64,000 bases of DNA. Origin: Lingula anatina (lineage: Eukaryota > Brachiopoda > Lingulata > Lingulida > Lingulidae). Positions 47,401 to 61,473 of the stretch are shown here, in pieces (position 1 is the first letter of the stretch; each line of letters starts with the position of its first letter). The translations under genes were made by a program, and so were the position numbers. The notes below the pieces were generated by a model. That model saw nothing but the letters and a program-made list of their open reading frames with translations, was not told where the DNA came from and made no database searches. The stretch covers positions 124,001 to 188,000 of the forward strand of contig NW_019775786.1 in the NCBI RefSeq assembly GCF_001039355.2, in the 5' to 3' direction.

Positions 47401-48701
47401 AAACTTCCATGTACCTTTATTAAATTTCACCCAGAGGGGACCTTTTCCCTGCAAAAAGGGGGGTTCTTTCGAACCCCCCGAACCCCCCCTGGCTACGGGC
47501 CTGTCTATTTTACTTATTCCAGTAATGAAAACGCATTACGCAGACCATTTTGTTAGAAGGAAAAGGACGCTTTACAGTTCTGTATCGCAAAGCGAACGGC
47601 ATTCACGCGTTTTGTATTTACATCTTTGATGAGTTTTTTTCCCAAAGGAAGACAGAATACTATTTTGAGACGAATTTTAAGATGATATGATTTTATATCA
47701 TTATGTCACAAAGACATAATCCAATCACAAATTCATCAAACATGCCATCAGCTTTAATTAAAGAAAAATCTAGAAAGTCGATCGTGCTTCGTCTAAAAAT
47801 ACCTAACTCGACTAGAAGACATTTACTTGCAGCATAAACGTCGTGTTTACAAATGTCGTATAACTCAATATGCAGTATATGGAAATTATTTCGAAGTACT
47901 TTTCTCTAATTAAAATCTCGGTTCTTTTTGTGTGAGTTATGAGCGCCAATAAAGCTCAAGATAATCTCAACGGAAGTACAATAATCTATGATTCTACAGA
48001 AATGTAAGTACAAACTGAGAGTCGGTATATAACTTCATTTTCAATATCTGTTCGCGATTGTTTGTCCTTTTCGTTTCAGAAATCAATCACAACTTATTGA
48101 CTGTGACATCATACTACATTCAATTATTTACGGGTGATCTATCTTCATCAACTTACTTCAGTGATTAGTTAGAAAACGATTCAATTGCATTCTATTAATA
48201 CACTCAATACTTGAACAAATAGAAACGTTAATGGCAAGTCTAACTGATAAATTAATCAATGAAGAGTACGATTGCCTTTTCTTGTAGTAATCTTGAAACG
48301 CTTTTGGTGTATTTCTCTGTGTCAATTCCTATTATCATTTCTTTTCCACGTACAAAGATATATTAAGGGAACGATGAGACAAGGATAAACATATCTTAAC
48401 CGGTTTTATCAATAGTCGTAAAGGTGTAGGGTCGGCGCGGGGAGGGCGGAAACCCCCCTTCACCCATTTTTTTCTGAACCTCTTCAGTCTTAAGCACAAT
48501 ACGTAGTGGGGAGCTTAACAGGGGGGTTTCTGAACTCTAGCTAACTATTTATCTGAATAACGGTCTATATAATTTACACCCTAGACACGCTTTACAGCTT
48601 ATTTCTCATCAACAGGCCCGCTGATTGCATATGAAAATGTTTGCTTAAAAAAAGAAAAAAGGTATTTTTAATTAAAGTAGTCTGTGATTCTAACATACAT
48701 G

Positions 48702-48780
<79 letters not shown>

Positions 48781-50836
48781 TCACCATGATAACATCCTTA
48801 TGTTGAATACATCCAATGCTAAATTTCAGTAAACCTTTACAAAGTCAAGAATATTAACGCATGCTGTGCATTGCAGGGAGCCATAAATCTGGGTGATGCT
48901 GACTCTGCATAGAATACCAGCTATAAAAAAGGACTGCGACAAACCTAGCGAAAGGCATGATTGTAACAACAATTTCTAAAACTGTCCTATGGAGGCCCTG
49001 TTGATGTGACTTTACTTTGAGTTTCACTAGTGTATTTTAAATGTACACATTCTACTGTGTGTATGTTTAGTTAATAGCTGTACGTGTATATACAATCGTG
49101 TATTAAAAATCAATTAATTTCTGACTAAAGATATTGCACTAAAGATTATGTTTGCAGATTGTCTACAGTTTATATATGATTATGATAGTACCTAATCATG
49201 GCTACATGCACAGGGGTGTATTTGTTTATAATAAAGCTGCTATAGTAATACATAATTTATTGCCGAATTGTCACCAGGCGTCATTCTGCATGTATGTGAT
49301 TCATCGCAGCGCACTTTGCTCATGCAAAAATACATACATTCTTGATCAAAATGGTTGTCATACCTCCGATTTAATGTGTTACTGTTATTGTTACGGTAAC
49401 TGCTGCGAGGTGATGATTTGAAAACAAAAACACATGGAGGTACGTGTGACTTACAACTTATTTGGTCGAGAGAGTATACATACACATACTTATAGGTAAT
49501 ATGTACGGGATGATTTTCCAGCTCAATCTAATTATCTCTACGGCAGACAAGAGATACATTTTGGTTGTTTGATTAATGTAATTATTGATTATTAACTGGT
49601 TAATTATAGATGAATTAAAAAAAAAGAATTGAAACGATTGACTAATTGAATAATAATAATGGGAACTGCATTAATTTATATTTTTGATTTAACAATAACG
49701 AGAAGTGAACTGCCTTGCATTGGTCTGCCCTCCTATTGCTTTAAAATTTTTTTCGGGTTGGGAGGGGGGGGGGGTTGGGGGGAAGTTGTGAGGGAATCGT
49801 TTTTATGTCTGAATTGTGTAAAGGGAAACAACTTTGCGGGATATTCAGATAAAAATACGACTCTGGGGTATACTCAAACGCGTTTGAAATAAATTGAAGC
49901 GTGGAAAATTAATATTTGTCGTACAGTACGTCATTGATAGTTTCATTTTATCTAAATCATTTAATAATAAATCGGTTTTATTGTTAACGGCGATGAATTA
50001 ATTTTTCTACTGTACTTTGTTTGGCCTGGTTACCAAAAATGATCAAAATCTATTTAAAAAAATGAAAAAAAATGTCGATATCGCCATGTTTTTTTTTAAT
50101 TGGTTAATGTGCCATATAATGCCAACAACACAACCTCAGGGCGGAATCATGAACTATGAGCATAACTGTTGCAGGCATATATCATCTTAATAAAAGCAGC
50201 ATAAATAACTTAGGTTTAACACGGAATACGATTTATGACAACGGCTTTTATCAATAACGATTAGGCCTGCGTTCTGCGTTGATGTTTCTGACTCAGTTTG
50301 CAAGCTAGGTAACAACAATTCATTGACGTTGCTTTCATACGGCCAGCGTTTTTACTGGAATGTCACAATAAAGAACTACCAAATAAATGAATGAATGAAT
50401 GCATGAATGCCATTAAATGAATAAGCAAACCCAGGGCCGTGGGCTTAAGAATTTCTTGTGAGGGAGGGGGGGGGGGGCAGATTATTTTTCAGCACCCGTG
50501 GTTATTATCTAGCAGCTGACTGCAGAAGCAAACAAGATACATGTACGTCCAATGGACTAGGAGAAGGGTAACATATTATAAAGACACCCCGTCCCCAACT
50601 CCAAAACATCACTTATGAGACCAACTTACCGTGAACTGTTGACAGACGTAATACGTTTTCCGTCTCGGCACTTCGGCTTCGGTTAAGCGAATGTCGAACG
50701 TCCTAATTCCAGGCTCTCTGGTGACAGGACACACTGCTGGCGGCTCTGTCACCTCGTCACTTCCTGTCACATAACGGACATGGTATACAGTAAGAGCAAC
50801 CACCACAAAGATGGCGCGAATCGTCATAGTGACCAT
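29960..50836 (-). CDS. MOXD-like: secreted copper type II ascorbate-dependent monooxygenase, DBH/MOXD-like, complete 8-exon model
   Basis: The coding sequence joins, in transcript order, 50836-50630, 35884-35774, 35300-35117, 34332-34129, 32452-32238, 31618-31516, 31186-31032 and 30058-29960. The sum is 1278 nt, 425 residues plus stop, and all phases close. Enzymes of this family hydroxylate a carbon of amines or glycine-extended peptides using O2, copper and ascorbate in the secretory pathway. A signal peptide occupies about residues 1-25. Copper site H ligands are H92, H93 (VMHHM) and H156 (LQIHW); site M ligands are H231, H233 (LHMHH) and M310 (AEMCY), so it should be catalytically competent. 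DSSGMRIYYT is typical of the DBH branch. Unlike DBH and MOXD1 there is no DOMON domain before the catalytic core, and no C-terminal membrane anchor is visible. The substrate cannot be told from sequence. Confidence 0.88.
30608..30735. mobile_element. diverged relative of the CCAGCAA...TTGCTGG element
   Basis: Starts GCCAGCAAAAGCAGAACATT and ends AATATTTTGTGCTTGCTGGGT. Same layout as 35386-35480 with weaker pairing. Confidence 0.55.
30753..31015. mobile_element. hAT-like MITE abutting a splice donor
   Basis: Same family as 8081-8313 (shared GGTATTTTAGAGGG and TCAAAATTCTAATT blocks), ending CTAAATCCGCCACTG, with TGTTA at both flanks (30748-30752 and 31016-31020). It ends 11 bases from the exon 7 donor of the monooxygenase gene. 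Confidence 0.78.
31032..31186 (-). CDS. MOXD-like: monooxygenase exon 7
   Basis: Residues 342-393, acceptor TTCCAG and donor AAG|GTATGT. It is a cysteine-containing segment (ECN, NCH, EVCHAQC, HVCMK) in the variable C-terminal part of the family. A hAT-like MITE starts about 11 bases inside the following intron. Confidence 0.8.
31516..31618 (-). CDS. MOXD-like: monooxygenase exon 6: copper-M methionine
   Basis: Residues 308-341 plus one base, acceptor TTTTAG and donor GTGAGT. AEMCYAFVSYFP is the conserved EMC...YYP segment; M310 is the third copper M-site ligand. The phase fits both neighbours exactly. Confidence 0.9.
32119..32202. repeat. A-tract of about 84 bases
   Basis: An uninterrupted homopolymer, read as T in the monooxygenase transcript, starting 35 bases after the exon 5 donor. 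Its length is probably inexact. Confidence 0.95.
32238..32452 (-). CDS. MOXD-like: monooxygenase exon 5: C-terminal catalytic domain
   Basis: Residues 236-307, acceptor TTCCAG and donor GTAAGT. ILPGDEVLVRCWYNT is the family signature preceding the copper-binding methionine (compare HPGDVLITSCTYNT in DBH). An unusually long A-tract (T in the transcript) starts 35 bases into the next intron. Confidence 0.92.
34129..34332 (-). CDS. MOXD-like: monooxygenase exon 4: domain junction and copper-M histidines
   Basis: Residues 168-235 with split codons at both ends, acceptor CTTAG and donor GTAAGC. YYTPRLRKYDLG and LAIPPLSRDYEQHGGC match the inter-domain segment. YLHMHHL supplies copper M-site ligands H231 and H233. 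The next intron (32453-34128) holds only repeats and short unsupported reading frames. Confidence 0.92.
34657..34993. mobile_element. TTAA-flanked MITE, 337 bp (copy 2)
   Basis: Inverted-orientation relative of 2199-2539, with TTAA at 34653-34656 and 34994-34997 and the same terminal repeats. It lies in monooxygenase intron 3. Confidence 0.78.
35117..35300 (-). CDS. MOXD-like: monooxygenase exon 3: third copper-H histidine
   Basis: Residues 107-167 plus one base, acceptor CTCCAG. The donor is G|GTAGGG, chosen because it restores the aspartate of DSSGMRIYYT across the junction. FGRGSMRHMSLQIHWNNPD matches the GG.GSSRYLRLEVHYHNP region; H156 is the third H-site ligand. Confidence 0.9.
35386..35480. 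mobile_element. foldback element, CCAGCAAACACAGAACGTT ends
   Basis: A 95-bp inverted repeat: CCAGCAAACACAGAACGTT and ATAACGTTACCAT pair with ATGGTAACGTTAT and ACGCTCTGTGCTTGCTGG. It lies in monooxygenase intron 2. Confidence 0.72.
35774..35884 (-). CDS. MOXD-like: monooxygenase exon 2: first two copper-H histidines
   Basis: Residues 70-106, phase 0 to 0, acceptor AACAG and donor GTAAGA. It contains VMHHMILFAC, in which H92 and H93 are copper H-site ligands and the cysteine is a conserved disulfide partner. Confidence 0.92.
36001..36090. repeat. CA and TAA compound microsatellite
   Basis: An imperfect CA run followed by about 17 TAA units. Confidence 0.95.
37866..38020. repeat. GA, GAA and GT microsatellites
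   Basis: A GA run (to about 37900), a GAA run (to about 37937) and a GT run (37989-38020). Arg/Glu-rich frames here are artefacts of the repeat. Confidence 0.95.
39221..39303. repeat. GA microsatellite
   Basis: About 40 GA units with a short GC-containing interruption (GCGAGCGA). Confidence 0.95.
40011..40277. mobile_element. GATCGATCCA foldback element, 267 bp
   Basis: Closest relative of 16221-16488, with the same ends TAAAGTAAGGGACC...CTTA and TAATTAATTAT at the centre. It lies in monooxygenase intron 1. Confidence 0.75.
41235..41295. repeat. AT microsatellite
   Basis: A run of about 29 AT units, followed downstream by CT-rich sequence near 41370. Confidence 0.95.
44385..44440. repeat. 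CA microsatellite
   Basis: GC repeats leading into about 25 CA units. Confidence 0.95.
46195..46372. mobile_element. CAGGCCCGTAGCC-ended MITE (copy 1)
   Basis: Terminal inverted repeats CAGGCCCGTAGCCAG / GGCTACAGGCCTG, with flanks GTGCA and GTGTA. Internal G and C tracts are inverted. Confidence 0.72.
47336..47503. mobile_element. CAGGCCCGTAGCC-ended MITE (copy 2)
   Basis: Terminal inverted repeats CAGGCCCGTAGCCAG / CTGGCTACGGGCCTG, with a perfect TCTAT duplication on both sides (47331-47335 and 47504-47508). Same family as 46195-46372. Confidence 0.8.
48705..48776. repeat. TA-GA compound microsatellite
   Basis: A TA run directly joined to a GA run, the same composition as 56727-56846. Confidence 0.95.
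50630..50836 (-). CDS. MOXD-like: monooxygenase exon 1: signal peptide and start of catalytic domain
   Basis: Residues 1-69, donor ACG|GTAAGT. The ATG at 50836 starts a hydrophobic signal peptide (IRAIFVVVALTVYHV), probably cleaved near residue 25. After about 20 residues the catalytic domain begins with FDIRLTEAEVPRRKTYYVC, the usual start of the copper type II N-terminal fold. This places the signal peptide directly against the catalytic domain. The intron that follows is 14.7 kb. Confidence 0.88.
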
Positions 50837-50964
50837 TTCACAGACCGAATAACTGGTCTGGTTTTGTTACGTCCTTACAACGGCTCGTATTCCGTTCCTG
50901 TTGTCTGTGTATTCCTAAGTCAAATCCTCTCTTTTTCTTGGTACGAAGGGGGTCTCTACACCGG

Positions 50965-50972
50965 TTTTTATA
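50965..50972 (-). promoter_or_regulatory. TATA box of the monooxygenase gene
   Basis: TATAAAAA on the - strand lies 129 bases upstream of the start codon. A start site about 30 bases downstream would give a 5' UTR of roughly 105 nt. The match is canonical and correctly placed; no transcript evidence is available. Confidence 0.4.
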
Positions 50973-51936
50973 GAAACGACAGTGCCGTTTGATACACGTA
51001 AGTCCAGTATAACGTGACGCAGCGCACGGTGAAGAGCACTCTAATAGTCCAGGTGGAATTGCTCCCACGGTGACACTTCGTATTCAGTCCATGACAGTTA
51101 AACCTATCTACCTATTACGACGACCTCAAGGGACGAAAATGTCTGCGCATCTGCCGTGTTATCTTTTGCTTATCTGTTAAAGAATATGAACGGAATAATT
51201 TTATTAACAGTCTATACTATAAGGCAGTGTTTGCAGTATGGAGTATATCCTAGAAAGAAATTGTGTTGCTACAGGAATAATGACTATGGTCTTATCAGTT
51301 TCTATTAAAGATGTAAACAGAAGCTTTTTTTCCTCTTAACTCTCAATAAATCAGCGTTGCTTGTGCAGCGAATATCACAGCATATTCCGTCGGTTTTTTC
51401 TATTATAAATAACAATCAGTGTAAACAATGAGAAACACTTTTTTTAGATTTCTATTAACCACGTGGAATGCCCTTTAAAAAATCCCTGCCTAAAACGACC
51501 GTCTTCTGACTCGATTCGAACGAATTTTGCTATAGTGCACATGTATTGCTATTGTTACATTTCAAATTCTAATTCCTCAATCACATTGAAAGAAATGTCA
51601 TCTTCTTCAAACCACGAAATGCAAATGTATTTCACTTTGTGTCAAAACAATTAACGCCAAACGCCTGTACCTGCACTTCATCAGTCAACACGTGTCTCAT
51701 AAACTGTTTACAACAGATTAATTCAACTACATTGAAAATATTCTGCCTCGATCTGCATGCTACTGTATTCAAAAATGATTACCTGAACTCCTGTCTAGTA
51801 ACCGTCCATGGCTTGTGTTTCTGTGATCTTCTTTCAACTTAAACGTACGTCCTAGTAATGGATATGAATGAAAAAAAAATACCTGTGATTTTTTTGTTGT
51901 TTTTTTTTATTTGTCGAAGAATCATCGGTGACTATG

Positions 51937-52203
51937 ACCTCATTCCCATAGACACCATCGGTCTAGACAGATCGATCCAACTCTGGGGGGACTCCTGCTG
52001 AGTGCAATCAATTGAACTGAATGGCACGCCTCCTGTTGTTTCCTAATATTCGTACCCGGTAGAATCACCAGTTTTTTTTTTTTTGTATTCTACTCAACGC
52101 CAGGAGGAGGCGTGTCGTTTTCTCAGCTTGATTGCACTCAGCGAGAGTCCCTGCAGAGTTGGATCGAACTAAGTAGACCGATGGCATCACTGGGAATGTG
52201 ACC
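51937..52203. mobile_element. GATCGATCCA foldback element with long arms
   Basis: Arms of about 70 bp share TTCCCA, CCATCGGTCTA, TCGATCCAACTCTG and TGAGTGCAATCAA in inverted orientation, with a T-tract in the loop. A more distant member of the family at 16221. Confidence 0.65.
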
Positions 52204-52235
52204 TATTTCTCTGACGTCTGTATGCCAAATCACGT

Positions 52236-52352
52236 ATGACTTACTGAATTCCTCGCAGAGATAAGTAGCTGTAGCGAGGTCCCTAAGTGATGACAGTGAT
52301 ACGCACACCTGCTCCCCTTTTGGCATCGGTTTACAGAAATGTTTATCACTAT
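52236..52352 (-). pseudogene. possible second Ig V-like fragment
   Basis: An open stretch of about 39 codons reads SDSDKHFCKP...VCVSLSSLRDLATATYLCEEF and ends at a GTAAGT. KHFCK resembles the KYWCK strand, and VSLSSLR....TYLC the E-F strands, of V domains. It is short, with a stop just upstream and no acceptor found. Confidence 0.2.
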
Positions 52353-52692
52353 CTGATTAAGTCTTCTTTACGACTTCTCATTTGCCAAATCGCCTGGGGC
52401 AAGCATTCTACCACAACGTTCAAAATTTTGTAGTTATTGACCTACCAGGGCGTGGTTTCTGTCAACGCAAAACGTGTTTTTGCTGTTGAGGCTATGCTAT
52501 GTCTTAATCGTGTAAAACAAGGAGGCTTTACGTCCGAACTAGCTTTTGTCGCGTGATGTCCTGTTCTTACCCTCTGGCGAACTAGCCTTTCTGCAAAAAA
52601 GTCTTGCAATGATAGTTCGATGTTTTTGTTAAGGATTTAGAGTTAGGTGACAAAGTCGGTTTCAGCAAATCGTCATCCTTAACAATATCTAC

Positions 52693-53079
52693 CTGGATGA
52701 CAATGTTGAACACCTGGTAATCGTAAAAAGAGGTGAAAATTGCCTCCAAATCCGACCAAACTGGACCACTGATCCTGTACCTGCCTTTTATAATCTACAG
52801 CCTCCCACTGTCTTTCGTCTGAAGTCGACAGAGATTTACGTTCAGCGTCCGGCCTGTCGCACGAACATCCATTTTCTGCTCTAGCTCTGTCAGCGGGTTG
52901 CCGCCGTTAAAAAAGGATTCGGCGTTCCACCCAGTACCACGACAAATGTTTCCTGTAGCTCCCCTGGGGGAACACGACCCGCACATTTCCACTACTCTCG
53001 AGTTTACGTTTCGCAATGCATCAGTAATAGGCGTTATTGAAGACAGCGCACGCGAGCCGTTACAAAATAAGTGCACAAA
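52693..53079 (-). pseudogene. V-set-like immunoglobulin exon with an in-frame stop
   Basis: A CACTAG acceptor and a CAG|GTAGAT donor bracket 387 bases (129 codons) on the - strand. The frame is open except for one TAG. RVVEMCGSCS and GNICRG resemble B and C strands of CD300/pIgR-type V domains; RTLNVNLCRLQTKDSGRL is a clear E-F strand pattern (hydrophobic alternation, then LQ..DSG). The TAG comes directly after DSGRL, where a tryptophan (TGG) would be natural, and the frame continues to YDYQVFNIVIQ, like a G strand. The usual F-strand cysteine is missing. It could be a pseudogene, a null allele or a sequencing error; no neighbouring exons were found. Confidence 0.4.
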
Positions 53080-53220
53080 CTAGTGAAGAGACGCGACAGC
53101 ATTGTAGTCGATGCTATCACTGCATTATACACGTTCCTTCCTCTGGCCGGCTTACACGGAATCACTGGGATCTCGTTTTGCAGCTTCTCTAACACATGGT
53201 GTTGCATTCTGTAATCTAAG

Positions 53221-53428
53221 GGTGCTTTCCAAGATTAAAATTTAGATCGACCTAACTCCTTGGGGGTTCACGCTAAATTGCAGTCAGCCGAGCGGGCACC
53301 ATAGGTAATTACCCCCTTACAGCTTTTAGTAGGCGGGACAGACGCTTAAGCCGGCGAAGCTGACAGTAATCTAGTGAGACTCCCCACAGGGATACATCGA
53401 TCTAAAAATCTATGGAAATGGGGTGTAA
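53221..53428. mobile_element. GATCGATCCA foldback element, fifth copy
   Basis: An inverted repeat with ATCGA, CTCC-GGGG, TTAAGCCG and a central TAGGTAATTACCCCCTTAC. It resembles the other copies in layout, with lower identity. Confidence 0.55.
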
Positions 53429-58502
<5,074 letters not shown>

Positions 58503-59316
58503 TCTAAGATAGCAAGAAAATGGCAAACAGATTACTGTTTTTTTTCCCTTTTGCAAATGCCAGGCGCCCTATTCACCACACCACCCCCCACTCCCATTAG
58601 TACAAGTGCCCGCGTTTTTAACACCTCATCGCTAATATGTATAATCTCGTTATTTCAAGATGCTAAGGGTTCGATAAAATTTGACACATTTGTTACGACT
58701 TATATAATGTGGGTTTGACTTAACAGATAGGAAACAAATGAGTTTGGCGGATCCTGCTCGTGTTGCTTGTCAACCAGTGTACGCGAATAATAACATTGTG
58801 TATATAGACGTTGATTAGCCCGGCTATCTGCTGGGATTAGCCGACTACCACTGCCACTTACTGTTGACCGTTCTTTCCCATCTTTTTGTTTCTCTCACTG
58901 TTTTCTCTCTTTTTTTCATTTTCTTTCCGTTCGCATCAGACACGTGACCCTCAATTAGCTTTCGATGTACCTCGTCCCTCTAAAAATTAAAATAAAATAA
59001 ATAAGTACATTACTAATGGTAAAAAACATCACGATGGAAGGATTATACTGATGATACCACCTTAAGATCCTACATACCTAAACATAACATGCTTATGTTG
59101 GATCGATCTAAATTTACCGATAGTTTCATTAGTTAAATTAGCCCTTTCATCCGACAAGATCTCTCCGTTCCAAATCCTATTCCACATTGTTTGTACTTCT
59201 AATTAAATGTCACTCCGGAGAAACTATGGAGGGTGCTCAGACAGCGTCAAGAGTGTTTGGAGACGAGTGAAGAGGCAGAGAGGGCGGGTGTGGGGTGGGC
59301 TAAAGGAGGGGTTTAA
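58503..59316. repeat. direct duplication near 59 kb, first copy
   Basis: Matches 59341 to about 60150 with scattered substitutions and small indels, roughly one to two percent by eye. About 20 unmatched bases and an N (59337) separate the copies. Confidence 0.9.
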
Positions 59317-59340
59317 GGCTTCGTTCACATGCAATGNAGC

Positions 59341-60150
59341 CTAAGATAGCAAGAAAATGGCAAACAGATTACTGTTTTTTTTCCTTTTGCAAATGCCAGG
59401 CGCCCTATTCACCCCCCCCCACTCCCATTAGTACAAGTGCCCGCGTTTTTAACACCTCATCGCTAATATGTATAATCTCGTTATTTCAAGATGCTATGGG
59501 TTCGATAAAATTTGACACATTTGTTACGACTTATATAATGTGGGTTTGACTTAACAGATAGGAAAGAAATGAGTTTGGCGGATCCTTCGCGTGTTGCTTG
59601 TCAACCAGTGTACGCGAATAATAACATTGTGTATATAGACACTGATTAGCCCGGCTATCTGCTGGGATTAGCCGACTACCACTGCCACTTACTGTTGACC
59701 GTTCTTTCCCATCTTTTTGTTTCTCTCACTGTTTTCTCTCTTTTTTTTCATTTTCTTTCCGTTCGCATCAGACACGTGACCCTCAGTTAGCTTTCGATGT
59801 ACCTCGTCCCTCTAAAAATTAAAATAAAATAAATAAGTACATTAATAATGGTAAAAAACATCACGATGGAAGGATTATACTGATGATACCACCTTAAGAT
59901 CCTACATACCTAAACATAACATGCTTATGTTGGATCGATCTAAATTTACCGATAGTTTCATTAGTTAAACTAGCCCTTTCATCCGACAAGATCTCTCCGT
60001 TCCAAATCCTATAGTATTCCACATTGTTTGTACTTCTAATTAAATGTCACTCCGGAGAAACTATGGAGGGTGCTCAGACAGCGTCAAGAGTGTTTGGAGT
60101 CGAGTGAAGAGGCAGAGAGGGCGGGTGTGGGGTGGGCTAAAGGAGGGGTT
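59341..60150. repeat. direct duplication near 59 kb, second copy
   Basis: Second copy of 58503-59316. It starts right after the N and runs on into unique sequence, as expected for overlapping alleles placed side by side. Confidence 0.9.
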
Positions 60151-60162
60151 TAACGCGCCGAA

Positions 60163-60327
60163 GCAGACGCGGATCCAGAGATATTTCCTGAAAGTCTTCC
60201 AAATTCTCTTTGGTGATCCATCCCCCATTTTTGACCGTCTTCCGACAGAAAAAAAAAAAATAGATACCCATCAATTTAAACTTGAAAAATCTGACCGTCT
60301 CCTGGAAGACCTAGAAGATCCGCCCCT
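60163..60327. mobile_element. CAGGGGCGGA-ended MITE, fourth copy
   Basis: Same orientation as 14063-14229; the left end is degraded and the right end CCGCCCCTG is intact. It accounts for the reading frame seen at about 60.05-60.43 kb. Confidence 0.7.
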
Positions 60328-60555
60328 GGGGATGGTGGAGGAGAACACGGGGGCTCAACGCATAGGCCTACCCCTTCATCCTGAAGCGCAGCCTGGTAAA
60401 ACGCTACCCTCTACCACGGCGACAGATTAATTTTTCACAAGATATTCTCAGATATATCTTTTGATAAATAGACAGTCATTTCATTCTCTGCCAATATTTC
60501 CCTATAATATCTGCCCACCTGGTAATGGGTAGTAAAACTCTATGCTCCTGTGCAG

Positions 60556-60639
60556 ACTCCCCGTCAGATATGGCTTCTACTTTCAAATTATCACTGGAGT
60601 GTCGTCTGCGCTTCTGGACCTTCTGGATTATTACGATTG
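60556..60639 (+). CDS. possible exon, unassigned
   Basis: GTGCAG acceptor and TTG|GTACGT donor bracket 84 bases that are open in all three frames. The most suggestive frame (phase 1) ends ALLDLLDYYDW, recalling the helix before the conserved tryptophan in Venus-flytrap ligand domains; another contains FWTFWIITI, which looks membrane-spanning. No partner exons were found. Confidence 0.22.
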
Positions 60640-61413
60640 GTACGTAAATGTGACAAAATTACATGCGTGTACCTTGTTTATTTGGTTTGAATAACAAGAT
60701 TCTGAAAACACACGCGGGCTTAATTTTTTTAACTATTCTACCATTTCGGATGAAACTGCAGACAAGAATATCATTATTTTAAAGTGATAAGGCCTCTCAA
60801 CGTACAAAAAAAAAAAAAAAAAAAAAAGGGTGCTACACGCTCTTCGCGTCATCCAAAGCAAGGTTTAGAAAAGTGATGACCGACACGAAGTGGCATCAAA
60901 GACACTAATTTAAAACCGTTCCTGAACCCTGACCTCTGCAACGAATTCACCTAAAATGAACTTTAGATTCGTTACAAAAAAATTCTCAACACACCATACC
61001 ATCGTGGGAAATACCTGGAATTAGAAACGACTTAAACAGTTGTTCTTTATGTTAAAAACAAGATGCCAGATAATAGAGGCTGAGACGTGCATACAAGCGG
61101 TTTGTTAGAAGACGAAACATGAAAATAGGTAGAAAATTGTCTTAGATGACCCTTGTCTTTCATTCTTTACAACAAACTTGAACCGAAGCGTGTTGATTTG
61201 ATGCGCGCGTTTGAGCCTGTCACCTGCTTGACAAATGTCGTCTGCTGAAAATTGATGGATTCCCCCATCAAGTCTTTTTATTGAAGTGGTGTTTAATCAC
61301 GATGGCGGACAGAATATGTGACTGATGATAATCGGTTAGATTTCGTTTCGGTTTTCGGCAAAAGATCTTTATATAGTTGTGCTTGCAGGTTCTTCTACTC
61401 CGATCTCTCTCAT

Positions 61414-61473
<60 letters not shown>

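Larger units (their letters stand above)
35885..50629. other. first intron of the monooxygenase gene, 14.7 kb
   Basis: Holds microsatellites (CA/TAA 35.99-36.09 kb, TTA 36.87 kb, GA/GAA/GT 37.87-38.02 kb, GA 39.22 kb, AT 41.24 kb, CA 44.39 kb, TA/GA 48.70 kb), the foldback element at 40011 and two CAGGCCCGTAGCC MITEs. No convincing exon was found on either strand. Confidence 0.7.

Noticed and set aside
60044-60430. 128-codon + strand frame
   Set aside because: Most of it is the CAGGGGCGGA MITE at 60163-60327 and flanking repeat.
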